A stretch of DNA of 64,000 nucleotides from Larix kaempferi (GCA_027924585.1 BSBM01000179.1:10412501-10476500); one strand, 5' to 3'; counted from the first letter of the stretch, positions 35,456 through 47,960 are shown. The notes: a model not told the origin generated them from the sequence alone. Numbers and translations: made by a program.

Positions 35456-37102
35456 TGTTAGAACTCAAAATGTACCTCAGGTTGTAAGAATGTCATCTCA
35501 AGGTAACCACAAAACCAAGCTTTAGGAAAGGAATTTGGCTTCTTTCTTTCCATAGAGGGATCTCTCAATGATTGTTTTAACAAGGCCAGATATATGAACA
35601 AGAAATAAGATCGGATTGTTGTTGTTTTTAGTTGAAACAAGGCAAGTACACATTGGGAAATGGAGTCGAAATAAATATATATATCAATTTACAGTGCTAT
35701 TGCATGGAAATTTATAACAAAGGCAAGGTAGTCATTCAGTCACAGTCAAAATGCTTTGGTCTGGTGGAAAAGAAGAAATGAGGAACAATCCATTAACATG
35801 AGCATCTAACAAGGATGAGTCCAATGTTAACTTTAGTGGAAAAGGTTTTGTGAATATCTGAAATCGATAGACAATGCATATATGTATGAATTATGTACTA
35901 TCAAACACTTATTTCAGACATGAAAGAAAACATCATGGAAGTAATAATAGGAAATACATTCACATGAGAAAGGGAAAAACAGACTATGACATAAAGGACA
36001 CATAGATCTTTGCAAAATTGCCAGCTTCGGCTCTATGATTTTGTTAAAGATAAGTCTCAAATTACAAAGCTCAATTATCGTGGGTTCCAACCATTTTTTC
36101 ATTGTATTCACTAGTTCTGATACAATTGCTCCATGAGCTGAAACAAAACAAACTGCTAAAAATAGGCATAACTTCCTTTACATGTGTCATTCAATACTTA
36201 TTAACTAGTAACTGATTCGAGAAAATAAACTAAATGCCTAAATAACTAATTCTTCAGCAGTAAATTCTCCACAATCTTCAACATCTTCATCCATGCAACG
36301 TGTACTTGGATCTTCCATATTTTTCTACTGTCCTCCATTGCTCCGCGGATGGCAAATCTAAAGTGGCCAACTCCTTTAGAAACACGCGCAATTCCACATG
36401 ATCCATGTATGAATAATTTTGCAAGTGTGCACATGCTTCCTTGAAAACAAAGAACATTTCAAACTCATCTGCCAGCTTTTCAACCATGGATCTGAGACCT
36501 ATCCTCATCTTGACCATCCAAAAGCGCAGTCCCTACCAAATTTTGCAAATTTGAAAAGTTTGTTTTCCCGTGGATGTTGTATCAGTGAAACAAATAACCA
36601 TCGTAGATTAATTTCTCCACTAGATCTGAGCCGTTGAAACATGTGGAGCCTACCCATTTTCACTGATTTGAGAAGTTTGTTTATTATTGCATGTTTAATC
36701 AATGAAATGTTTGATGACCATAGATTTGTTTTCACCTATTGATCCGACGGTCGATTTGCTTGCAAGTTAACATCATTCTACCCATATCCAAAACCATTTA
36801 GACTAGGCATATTACCTTTGCGAAATTGTTTGCAATCGTTGATCTCCATTACTATAGATCTACTCCCTTTATTTTTGTCTTCACATAACCCTGAGTGGAT
36901 TTCATATTTTAATCTCATTTACAAAGTCAAAACTTAGGACTTTCAATCTTTTCCATTCCAAACCTAGGAATAAACACTTCAAAACATTTCAGAATCTCAT
37001 TAGCACTCCTCTAGGTCATATGACTTAAAAAATTTAGACCTTACTCATCATTTTCACGGGCTTAACCCCTTCCAACTACTTAGCCCAAAAATAGTGCTAA
37101 CA
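35456..37102 (-). repeat. 5' LTR of gypsy B
   Basis: 1,647 bp; partner of 24537-26181. Sequence continuing at 37,103 is the rest of the interrupted repeat described at 23,879. Confidence 0.9.
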
Positions 37103-37107
37103 CTTTC

Positions 37108-40065
37108 AATAAGAATCATTCAGGAGTTATTCTGACATGAAATAACTCTTTATTTTCACTAAATATTATAAGTAGCATTTCTTTTCATATCAATTCTTAT
37201 AAGCAATACTATTTGTATCCCTAATATGTTTGTACAAATATTTCAAATTCTTATCCTACATCTATTTTTGAAAATAAATCTACTTTTGAAAATATGTTTT
37301 TCAGAAACATTCATAAATAATTTAGGATTTCTTTCAATAAAGCACATATACATCTCAATAATGATGTACATGCATTTCAAACATACATCACGCCAATGAA
37401 AATATATTTCAACGATTAATATGCATCTCATATATATACAACACAACAAGGAATATACATGTCAATTGTTATAGGCCCATAAATAGGTCAAGAGGTATCA
37501 ATACCTCCACTACATAAGAATGTCACTACACAATTATATAAAATCTAAATGAGTTGATAAGATTGTGTCTATAGAATCAATGGGTGGACTAGTAGGTGGT
37601 TAAAGAGGTGTAGTAATTGGTGCAATAGGTGGACCAATGGGTGGATTAGTACGAGAAGCTACTGGCATAGGTGGAGGATGTGGAGGAGAAGCAAACTCAT
37701 ACATGTCTCACCATTTGAAGATGTAGAAGACCAATAATACAAAGAAGATGAACGAGAAAAGGTCACATCTCATCACTACTCATTCATCACCATATTGACT
37801 TGATAACGATACCAACAATATGACATATTAATAGCGTCATATCTGACAGAAGGATGACATAGATAATCACAAGATCTTGATCTTGTAAGGTCACTCTCGA
37901 TCGAACTAACTAAACATAGTAACTAGACATTAAGGTACATAACTAATATGTTATCTAGCAACAAAATCAAAGATCCATTCAAATTTGACACATTCTAGCT
38001 TCATATTGTTGAGGTGGCTCATTGATGTTGGCCATATTCACATTAGGTTGTGATTAGGTTAGGAGGAGGCCCCTCACTAGCATATGAGAAAATATTTGCA
38101 TAATAGTATATCACTGTTAGACAACTTAAATAAAACTTTATAATCAATAACACATGTAGTAAATACACCAAAAAAAATGAAACTAGAATATTCAAAACAT
38201 CATGATCATTTATGACATCTATATCTTAATGGTCTGGCTACAATATATAACATGTTTAGAGATTCTCACAAGTCCATTCTTACTTATGAGTCAGGGAAAA
38301 TTGTAAGGATATACTTTTCTTAAAGTGTAGAAACCTTGGCGAATAAAATACTATTTCTTAAATTTCCAATCATAATGTTTGGAACTATTTTTGTAAAAAT
38401 ATTCAAATTTCTAAGGATTATATATAGTTATGGACATTTTTGTTGCAATGTTTAGAATAAAATATTTTTATCCTATGGAATTTGGATGTTAATCATTCTA
38501 GAAAAAAAATGGAAATTGTTGAATCTTGTTTCCGAAAAAATTCAAAAATTAGCCGACAAACTAAATTTCACCCCTAATTTTTTTCCCTAATATGGATATT
38601 AAACAAGGTTGAGGATATGACTGTTCCTACTCAACATAACAATGACATCAACACCCACTAGCCTACATAAGAGCTTCAATTGGCCCCTCTTGGGAAACAT
38701 CTAGCCCCACATGTGTATACACACAGTGATTATCTATTAGGAGACTAACAATCAAATGATGGTCAAGTGAACAAAAAATGCCTAAAATATAAACAAAATA
38801 ACTTTAAAGCAAATGGGGGGAGTTGTCTCCCCTCCAAAATGCTACAACATCTATCTAAATAAATACAAAATTGTCATAGAAGAAAAATGGACCACCTAAT
38901 CAATTTGGGTCGCTAAAATAGGAATGAACATCACACATCATAAGATAGCTAATGTGTTGCCCATTAGTAGTATGGCATGCTAGTGTCATGATCATGAGTC
39001 CTAATCAGTACCTAACCTCCTTATATTCAAAATAATGTAAGTGCATCTTGCCCCAAAAATGTACAAGTAACTATGTTAGTAAATTTAAGACTCACGTATA
39101 TTTGTATATATGTTATTTGGCTCTCTCCTACAATACTAGGGGACACATCAAGTAAATGGGATAGATTTCGCACCCCTCCTTCCTAAGTAGTCCAATGATG
39201 AAAAAAGTGTCATCCTATGTAGGTTAGTATTATAGATTGGGACAACCTTTAAAGGTTGATTTTACATGATTCTAACAATGGATCAAATGACGTGATAACT
39301 CTTTGTTCCCCTTGAAGGATTTAGCATCCTTGGAAAACTTGAGGGGGCCAACATCCCATAAAGGGAAGCGAGTCTATGTGGTAAAAGGATGATGAACTAG
39401 ATCCCTTCCCCTCTTTCAAAACTCCTAAACACACATAAAATTTTATGAATTGACTTATTGTTGTTGTATCCATCCCTAATTTGCATATAAACCTTATTAG
39501 GAAAATATAAATATAAAACATAAAAATACTTATTAAATTAACATATGTAATATTCATTCAATATTAAATTTTTAATTTAACACTTTAAAATGGTATAAAA
39601 AAATTTAACGTTGTAACTTCAATGCCAACTATTGTGGGCTCATACAACTTGCATGCATTGCAAATTAGTGGTCTCTACCACATCAACACATGGATGCACA
39701 AAGCATTCCAATTAATGGCAATTGCAATGACTCTATGCTACCATTTTAAATCAAATAACAAGTAGAGCGACTCCAAATTTTCTAACAAAGGAAATGGATA
39801 TATACAAATGACATAGGTGCATTACTCAAGTTGTAGCATCGATTACGAAAGAAGATATAAAAAGTTATATGAAAGAGCTCTGTAAAAAGATGGTAAATAT
39901 GTTATATTAAGGTATCTCACTAGTTGGATAGGTGTAACATAGAAAAAAAGTCAGTTTATACTTCTAAAAAATCGAATGTTTAATGTGGACTTAAGGATCT
40001 TGGATGTGAGTTCAAATTTCATTGGACATGTGAATTTGGATTTGTTGGAAAATTTTGTTTGAAAA

Positions 40066-40106
<41 letters not shown>

Positions 40107-41380
40107 TTTTCATAAAAAAGTTCAATTAATTTTTATTTTAAAATTATGTTTATTTTCCATATTGTGATAATAATGTATTATCATATATAGTGAGGTGAAT
40201 TTGTTTATTTTCAACCAAAAATTCTTTGTTATCATAATAAAAACAATAATAACTACAAATCATAATTATATTTATATTGTCATCTTGTAACAATAATATA
40301 CTAGTTACAATTTTCCAAAAAAGGTGCAATGATATGTCAGTAGGTTGTTGTTGGAGGGTGAAATGCATGAAAAGGGGAAAATAAAATCAAATTGGTGTTT
40401 TGGATTAAAAGCGGAAATTAAAATCAATTTGGTGTTTTGGGGAAATACCCCTCAAATCATGATTTCTCAACCTATCAGAACCAAATGAAACCAACTTCCC
40501 CACCTCCAAATAATCCCCTTGACGTAAATCCCTTGGTGCTAACAATTGTAGGGATCAATGAGCTTTTGACATCCCTTTAGTGACCTACCATCCACCATGG
40601 AAGGTTGAGGTAGTGTAATCACCGACATCCCACACACTCCTCACTATCCTTTTTGACAAATATTTCCACTGAGACATGGCCCAAACCCCTTCCATTTGTT
40701 GTGGCTCCATGGACATTACCACTGCTATTGCCAAACCTTGAAGCCACTGAAACCATTAGCTCTTTTGTCTCTTATCATACCCTTCTAAATAAATGTACAC
40801 AAATTTTGTACCTAAAGAAATGCTTTGAATTTAATTTCTACCTAAAGCTTACTCCAAATACAACCACACTAGATCCATCATGATACCTCATGAGCTCTAT
40901 CTCATCTCCTATACAATGTTATTTCTTTCGGCAGGATCATATAAAAAAAAATCAAGCAAAACAAGTAATAAAGAAGACACTCCAGAACACTTTTACTATT
41001 GTGGATATGGATTTTAGTATTTCACAATCCATTAACTAGCAATGCACATTGATTTGATATTGTTGCTATAGAATTATTCCTCTAAATGAAAAATAAGTTA
41101 AGAATAATTTTTTCAACCTTCTCCACAACAGGTCGATCAAGAAGGTTGAAATATATGTATGTAAAAGACCCACCACCTTTCAATCAAACAAGCTAAGTCC
41201 ATTGTTACCAACAAGGTAATAAGGAAACATCCTGTGTAGGTTCACAGAGTGCAAAGCCATATCGCATACATAGATTTTCAACTCGTAATTTTTTTCAAGT
41301 GATGCCTGCTAAGATCACCTAAGCATACCATTTATGTATAACGGGATGACATTGTAAATACCAAAATTTGAGCCACAACA
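37108..41380. other. Gene-free AT-rich region
   Basis: No coding sequence supported. Contains an (AT)n microsatellite at about 40069-40102 and a GGTGGA-rich stretch near 37,590-37,690. Short open frames lack motifs. Confidence 0.5.
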
Positions 41381-42050
41381 ATGATGATGGAGGATGTGGA
41401 AAATTTGGTCAGGGAATTGTAGGTTACGGCATTGGATGATTCCTATAAGTTTATCTATGCTGAGGATACACATGGTAGAGAGGTTGTAGACATGGTCAAG
41501 GATATGAGGTTTTGGAATGAGTTGGATGTGATGTTGTTAATGGTGAAGTTGGTGACTATGAGGATCTAGGAGATTGAGGTTGAGAGGAATTTGGTGGGGA
41601 AATGCTTCTAGATCTAGGATTATAGTGAGGATGATAGCTAAGGATTGGTGTGCCAAATACAATGTTGATGAATGACCTATCGAAGGGATTTTTGAGAAAA
41701 TGTTTACATAAAATTATCATCTGGTGTGGTCAGTTGCTTTTATTCTAGATCTTCTATATCTCCTTAAGGAAAAAAATGGGAAATGCTTTCCCCCATTTAA
41801 ATTCTTTAAAACATGACAAGAAAAGGATTTGGATGGGTTGACTACACAGTTGGTATCAAGAGAGGAAGCACATATTTCCCTCATTAAACTCATCAAATGA
41901 CATGCTAAGGGACTGAACTAGTTGTATGCTCGAGAAGTTTAGTTAAATCAACGAAACCCTATAACAGGTAAAAAGAAAATTGACAATCCTCAAAGCAATA
42001 GGATTGTATGGGAGACATGCTTGAATGAGTTTTAATCCCTTGACCATTTT
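41381..42050 (+). pseudogene. hAT-superfamily transposase relic
   Basis: Frame one (from ATG 41381) reads DSYKFIYAEDTHGREVVDM then RFWNELDV. Another frame reads NYHLVWSVAFILD, LVSREEAHISLIKLIK, then IDNPQSNRIVWETCLNEF. These recall hAT/DUF659 proteins common in plants, from the DUF659 end toward the C-terminus. At least eight stops and a frame shift make it dead. The N-terminal zinc finger and TIRs were not found. Confidence 0.7.
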
Positions 42051-42059
42051 TGAACTAGT

Positions 42060-42228
42060 TTGGACATAAATCGGCTTAAAACATTGTAATGAAATTATTT
42101 TGGACTGGTTCTAACCCAAATCAACAAGTTTAGAGACCAAACTGATTGGTCCCATAGTGTTTTTTGGGCGTTCAATATGATATAAACATATACACGCACA
42201 TATACCCAAGGGATACCTTGTTTGATTC
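42060..42228 (+). repeat. Tandem duplication, copy 1 left part
   Basis: TTTTGGACTGGTTCTAACCC through AAGGGATACCTTGTTTGATTC. It is split from its right part (47,247-47,528) by element C and matches 47,529-47,690. Confidence 0.85.
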
Positions 42229-42915
42229 TGTTGGAATATTCTCACCATCATTTTTATATTTTGCATGCATCCAGTCATCAGTATCGTAGTCTCCTCAGTG
42301 TTTCAGCCCCAGGAGCCTGTTTTTGCTCAGTTTTATCCCTCCTAGCCACTGTTGCGCCCTTGTTTTCATCACTGGAGTACAAGTGCGCCTTCTTCCACCT
42401 ATTTAGTAGTTACTTCAGTTAGTTCCATGATTAGTGGATCTATTCCTTGTTTTGGGGATTGATTGCTAGTTTAACTGGCTAAACCACTTAGATAGACCTC
42501 TAGAGAGACTAGATCAGCTATTCTAAATACTGACAGCTCCTCATGCACCCACATTGGAGTCTCCTTCCCTAAATCAATTCCCATGCACTTAGTTAGACTC
42601 AGTTAGACTCATTTGATTGACTATCTAACATTTGTGACTACTTGCACTCGTTTGGATGATGTCTCCAATGCTATCCAAGCCACACATTGAGGAGAATTCG
42701 AATGAACTTAGAGGATTCGAATCCATTTGATTGTATTCAGTTTTCACTTTTACAGAGTGCGAGCTTATAGTTGATGTATGATACAACAGTTTTTGTCATT
42801 TCTTGTATATGAGTGATTATTGAATCTCCATTTCTTCTTCTTCTTTATGCACTTCTTGAGTGAATTATTAGTGAGTTATTCTACTGCTGAGTGATACTAA
42901 TCCTAAAATATCACA
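42229..42915 (+). repeat. 5' LTR of element C
   Basis: 687 bp, ending TATCACA directly before the PBS. Shares TGGAATATTCTCACCATC and AGTTACTTCAGTTAGTTCC with the right LTR. Confidence 0.92.
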
Positions 42916-43254
42916 TGGTATCAGAGATGGCAGCAACTATTCGAATTGGAGCAGTAGCAGTTGCAGCAATTCTTTGAGCAGTTGTCTTTGATTGAGCACC
43001 AGAAGCCTCTGAGTTTCCACAGCAAATCATGGTGTTATTTCCTTGAATTCACTGGAGCAATCCAGTGAGGTCTATCCAGGTGTGAAGGACTTAGTCACAT
43101 GTACTCAGTGTCTTAAGGCAATGTTCAATTCGAATTGCAACAGTTCTCCATTTACAATTCTCATTTGTTTTGCAGGTTATTCCATCATTCGAATCCATCT
43201 TCAACATATTCAAATTCAACAACTACTATGGATCTCCGTTTTTTTTTCCAGTTT

Positions 43255-43340
43255 ATTCGAAGTTCTCTGTAGTTGCAACAGTTTTGAAGTTTTCTGCAGT
43301 TGCAATAGTTTTGATGTCTTCTACAATTGCAGTAGTTTTA
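43255..43340 (+). repeat. 27-bp minisatellite in the leader of element C
   Basis: Three tandem units of the type GTTTTCTGCAGTTGCAATAG followed by TTTTGAT. The same unit recurs in diverged form inside the coding frame at about 43,778-43,880. A Cys/Phe-rich open frame across the leader is created by the repeat and is not a gene. Confidence 0.8.
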
Positions 43341-43380
43341 TGGAGCTGAAGCAATAGATTCGAATTCTACAATAGCTTCC

Positions 43381-44865
43381 ATGGATCTAAAAGAAATTCT
43401 TTCTCTCTCTTCATACAACTATGAAGAATGGAAACCAATGATGACATCATACTTGAAGAGATATGGTCTTTTCAATATGTGTATTGATGTTAAGAGAGAT
43501 TTTGCTTCCTATGAAGAGGAAGAAGATTGGCTAGATGATTGTGATAGAGCCTCAACACCAATATGTACTACTATGATTTCCAATATGGAATACCTCATTG
43601 ATCCTGCAGAACATCCAAGCGATAACTGGACAAGATTGGATAGATTATTTGGAAAGAAGGAAGAGGATGATGTTATCCATTTGGAGAACAAGCCCAGTAG
43701 TACTACCTCAAGTGCTCTCTCTATTCATGATTCATCCTCAATCATCTTCCATGATGAAGTTGTTCAAAATGAAGAAGTTTCTGCAGTTGCAGCAGTTTCC
43801 TACAGTTGCAACATTTTCGAAATCTTATGGAGTTGTAGCAGTTCTTTGCAGTTGGAGCAGTTTTCTGTAATAGCAGCTACATATTCACATGAAGTTGAAA
43901 TACAAGACATGGTTTCATTTGATCCATCTTCTGATTCAAATTCTGAGCAAGAGATGTCAGCTACTACTCTAGAAGCTGAAGAGACTTTCATAATCTCTAC
44001 TTCCCATTAGCCTGTTGATGTGCAAGATGATGACCTACTGAGTATTTTGGAGGTAAAATCAGATTTGGGAGGCAATGCATTCGCCCTCCTTGATCAAATG
44101 CTTCCTATGGACTCCTATTTGGTCATTGGAACATGTTTTCAGAGTTTCACCGAAGATGGAAGACACCATCATTCGCTTGGGTTCAAGTCTCATGCATATC
44201 ATAGTTAATTTGGTTATGATCTCACCTATGTTGGTTCAAAGGAGATATCAAAGAACTATCTACACATTCATGGATTTGATTCTACCTCAGTTGGTTCTAA
44301 TCACATGCTCCATATTGATCTTCATATTTTTGGATTTGTTCTCACCATGCTTGGCAGCAAGAGCAAGTTCAGGAAGCCTCCAGATATGCTTGCATCCATT
44401 GTTAGATAACTCAAGGACATATTTTTGGAGCATGATCCACTTCTTCCCAAGAGGAAGATACCACCATCATTGCTTGATGAGCTCCAAGAGAGCAAAGCTT
44501 CATCACATGACAGTTCAAAATCAGAGTATGACAGTGAAGAGGATGAAGAGCGAATGTTAGATCCATATCCACAAGAACCTGAAGATTTAGAAACTGACAA
44601 TGAAGATGAGCGAATGGGAGATCCAGATCCACAAGAACCTGATGATATTTCACCTGATGATACTCCTCTTCTGATATGGGAATCCACTACTCTTAGATCT
44701 GCTGGAGATCTCTTGGGAGATCCACTTGATCAAAGGAGAACTAGATCTGATTTTCAGAATGGAAGGTTTCATCCTTCTCACATTACTGATCCATTTCTTG
44801 CCGATCGATCATTCTTTGGTAAAGAGGGTCACTTGCCTTGTCACGTCCCCTTACAACAGATTTGA
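43381..44865 (+). pseudogene. Gag-like protein with 20-residue repeats and acidic tail (element C)
   Basis: One frame from ATG 43381, broken by stops at 44008, 44206 and about 44,407. The N-terminus (SYNYEEWKPMMTSYLKRYG, then HPSDNWTRLDRLFGKK) is copia gag-like. After the first stop, LEVKSDLGGNAFALLDQ matches the 27-kb copy, followed by three 20-residue units starting FGYDLTYVGSKEIS, HGFDSTSVGSNHM and FGFVLTMLGSKSKF. Then come a Ser/Asp/Glu-rich tail with a duplicated DEERMLDPYPQEP / DERMGDPDPQEP block, and GDLLGDPLDQRRTRSDF, resembling the copia integrase-to-RT linker. The solo LTR begins at 44,839, inside the end of the frame. Confidence 0.8.
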
Positions 44866-46331
44866 TCCTAGAAAGGGAACATGACCAACCTACCGGGCTT
44901 ATTGGCAATATCAACCCCATTCATTACTAAGAAATTCCAAACAATTAAAAAACTTTTGTGTGCAAATACATAATCAATATATACACGGCGGAAATAAACA
45001 CAATTGCACACACAAACTGAAATGCATCAGCATATTTATCTCAAGCAAATGATAAATCAACAGGCAGAGAATCCATCCCATTCTCATGCTATGCATAGAC
45101 TTCATATCAATTCGACTAACAAGAACAATTATCATTCTGAATTAACACATTGCAATAAACATAATGCATATAATTTAAATCACAGAGAACACTTATCTGG
45201 AAGATGAAGCTGTCCAAATGACTGGCTAAGTGAGAGGAATGTTCCACCCAACCATAGATCTCTATCCATCCTGTATTCTTTCAGCTGAGAGATCACCCCC
45301 GAGCTGGGTTGTGTATCCACTAAGGAGGAACTAGATGGGCTCACTCACAACCATGGTTTCACTCAACAGCTATGCTAAGCCAACACACAGTTGGGTTTAT
45401 CAAACATACAAAAGACAAATGAGGAGGATGCTAAGTCAGTGAGCTCAACCACAAAGCTACATACATCTCAAGCTAAACTCAAGCAATCCAATCCTCTGTT
45501 CGAACATCCACGCTTGGATTTCTCACCATTCAGTCAACGAATAACTCAATCCCGTCACTAGTTTTCTAGGCTATCAAAATTGGGTTTTCCGATGGATTTC
45601 GGGGTATCTAATACTCTCAAATTCACCCCAAGGTTCATATATATGGATTCCCCATTGGATTTCACTGTCAAATACCAAATCTGGGCGTTTTTGTCTCTTC
45701 AAAACATGGGTTCTTTCAAAGTTGCGATTTCTATTTTTTCTCACTGCTGACAATTCGTTTTTGGATGGAAAATGATGCTGGGTCCTTCCACACTAGAATG
45801 GGAATGAGGAAGAAGCAACTCCCATGACATAGAGTGACTTGTGGCACAAGAAAACAGAGCCCATACTCTGCCATACGAATTTCTGGGCTACCCATGCTCC
45901 ATTGAAGCCATGGACTGAATTCCTCAACCACTTCCTTACAACAGAATTAAATGTCAGCAAGGAAAGTCAAATGGGTTCTCAAGGTGACATATGGTAGCCT
46001 ATGGTTCAATCCCACAGCCCCCTCACCACTCCCTAGTGGATACACATGGCCCCTTCTCATTCGTTTCCTCCATAGCCAGTTTTGGTATTTTATTGCATGA
46101 TGTTTATTTAAATCATTTTTACAATGTTCCATGGCGAAATAACACATGGGTAACGTAATGTCTAATACTTTCCTTTAAATAAAATTTGAGCTTCCACTAG
46201 CAGGGCCTTGGCCTTGAGGTCCACACTAGGAAAACATACATCACATGTATATAATATTTACATCAAAAGCTAATATATCCTAAGGGTCAAAATGGGGTAT
46301 TACATCCCTCCTTCTGGGGTGAGTGATGACA
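44839..46331. mobile_element. Probable solo LTR inserted in element C
   Basis: 1,493 bp beginning TGTCACGTCCCC and ending GTGATGACA, so it has TGTCA/TGACA terminal inverted repeats. It interrupts element C between its coding frame and its 3' tail, which otherwise aligns with the tail of the 27-kb copy. Flanks TGCCT and TGCTA match at 3 of 5 bases only. Orientation is uncertain: read on the minus strand, TGTAATACCCC at 46304 preceded by CAGAAGGAGGGA also looks like a PPT/LTR junction. Confidence 0.6.
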
Positions 46332-46504
46332 TGCTACATTAGGATCCTTTAGTCAATTTTGAGGGAGGACTTTCTTCCCACTGGGTTTTCCCTCTTTCCT
46401 CTTTTATTATTTAGATTGTTGTATGAGGTGACCTTTGGTCTCAGTCACCTGGGCCCTACTTTTCAGTTTTCAGTTACTACCTCATAGTATAGCTTGCATG
46501 GGGG

Positions 46505-47246
46505 TGTTGGAATATTCTCACCATCATTTTTATATTTTGCATGCATGCATTCATTTTGCATGCATCCAGTCATATGCATGCATCTAGTCATCAATATGGT
46601 AGTCTCCCAACACCTAGTCCTCAGTATTTCATCTCGAGGAGCCTGTTTCTGCTGAGTTTTATCCATCCTAGCCACTGATGCGCCCTTGTTTTCATCACTG
46701 GAGTACAAGTGCGCCTTATTCCACCTATTTAGGAGTTACTTCAGTTAGTTCCATGATTAGTGTATATGTTCCTTGTTTTGGGGATTGATTGCTAGTTTAA
46801 CTGATTGAACCACTTAGATAGACCTCCAGAGAGACTAGATCAACTATTCTGACTACTGACAGCTCCTCATGTGCCCACATTGGAGTCTCCTTCCCTACAT
46901 CAGTGCCCATGCACTTAGTTAGACTCAATTAGACTCATTTGACTGACTATCTGACATTTGTGACTACTTCCACTAGTTTGGATGATGTCTCCAATGCTAT
47001 CCAAGCCACACATTGAGGAGAATTCAAATGACCTTAGAGGAATTCAAATACATTTGATTGTATTCCATTATTATTCACTTTTACAGAGTGCCAGCTTATA
47101 GCTGATGTATGATACAACAATTTTTATCATTTCTTATGTATGAGTGATTATTGAATCTCCATTTCTTCTTCTTCTTTCTGCACTTCTTGAGTGCATTATT
47201 AGTAAGGTCTTATACTGTTGAGTGATCCTAATCCTAAAATATCATA
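46505..47246 (+). repeat. 3' LTR of element C
   Basis: 742 bp; longer than the 5' LTR because of extra GCATGCAT-type repeats at about 46,540-46,600. Confidence 0.9.
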
Positions 47247-47960
47247 GGTTCTACCACATTGCAGTATGTCTCCATATCTATTCCCATCAAATCCTTTGGG
47301 GTTTTTGACTACTCATGTGCATTGGTGGTTAAAACCACCCTTCATTCAAATTTTTGGGAAGAGGGGGAATTTCACAAAGTTAATTCTTTGGAATAAATAT
47401 ATGCATATACATTCCTTTGTTGCATGAAACTACTAAACTTCCCATGTACCAATACTTGGAACTTGGGGAAACATGGATATTCCCAAGTTCCCATGAGCGT
47501 GGGACCCTTAGGAACTCTAAAAAAACCTCTAAGTATTAAACCATTGTATTGAACCCATTTTGGACTGATTCTAACATAGGCCAACAAGTTTAGGGACCAA
47601 ATTGGCTAGTCCTGTGGCACTGTCTGGGAATTTAGTATGATACATAGAGACATACGCTTATATATCCCCAAGGGATAGCTTGTTTGGTTCAACCATATGG
47701 TGGTAGGTCTTGATATCTATTCCCATCAAATCCATTGGGGGTCTTTAGCTCCTCATGTGCATTGGTGGTTAAAACCGCTCTTCATTGAAATTTTTGGGAA
47801 GAGGGGAAATTTCACGAAGTTATTTCTTTGGAAGAAATATACACACCTTTGTTGCATGAAACTACTAAACTACCCATGTACCAATACTCAGAACTTGTGG
47901 AAACACGGAAACGTCCAAGTACCCATGAGGGGTGTGAACCCTTGGGAGGTCTAAAAAACC
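47247..47960 (+). repeat. Tandem duplication, copy 1 right part and copy 2
   Basis: 47247-47528 completes copy 1, and about 47,529-47,960 is copy 2. Shared segments include ATCTATTCCCATCAAATCC, CTCATGTGCATTGGTGGTTA and TTGTTGCATGAAACTACTAA. Copy 2, uninterrupted, serves as an unoccupied reference for the element C insertion site. Confidence 0.88.

Larger units (their letters stand above)
24537..37102 (-). mobile_element. Gypsy element B, Tat-like, full length but defective
   Basis: A 12.6-kb LTR retrotransposon read on the minus strand, including a 2.9-kb nested element. LTRs are 24537-26181 and 35456-37102, both beginning TGTTA and ending TAACA on the plus strand. Flanks CCTTC (24532-24536) and CTTTC (37103-37107) are a target duplication with one mismatch. 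Order from the 5' LTR: gag, protease, an extra RNase H, reverse transcriptase, degenerate native RNase H, integrase. PBS-like sequence ending ACCTCTACCGGGGATGA lies next to the 5' LTR at about 35,432-35,455. The first 190 aligned LTR bases differ at about 14 positions, so the insertion is old. Every gene carries stops or shifts. Confidence 0.93.
42229..47246 (+). mobile_element. Short non-autonomous copia-like element C
   Basis: Plus-strand relative of the nested 27-kb element, 5.0 kb including a 1.5-kb insertion. LTRs are 42229-42915 and 46505-47246, starting TGTTGGAATATTCTC. The PBS TGGTATCAGAGATGG is at 42916-42930 and the purine tract GCATGGGGG at 46496-46504. Flanks GATTC (42224-42228) and GGTTC (47247-47251) are a target duplication with one change. 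The right LTR end reads TCATA, probably TCACA altered. The interior encodes one gag-like frame and no pol enzymes. Confidence 0.92.

Noticed and set aside
35456-36735. Repeated small ORFs in both gypsy B LTRs
   Set aside because: They occur in pairs only because the LTRs are copies; they lack motifs and differ by frame-damaging changes.
43043-43357. Cys/Phe-rich ORF in the leader of element C
   Set aside because: Created by the 27-bp minisatellite between PBS and gag-like ATG; alternative-start only and absent from the related 27-kb element.
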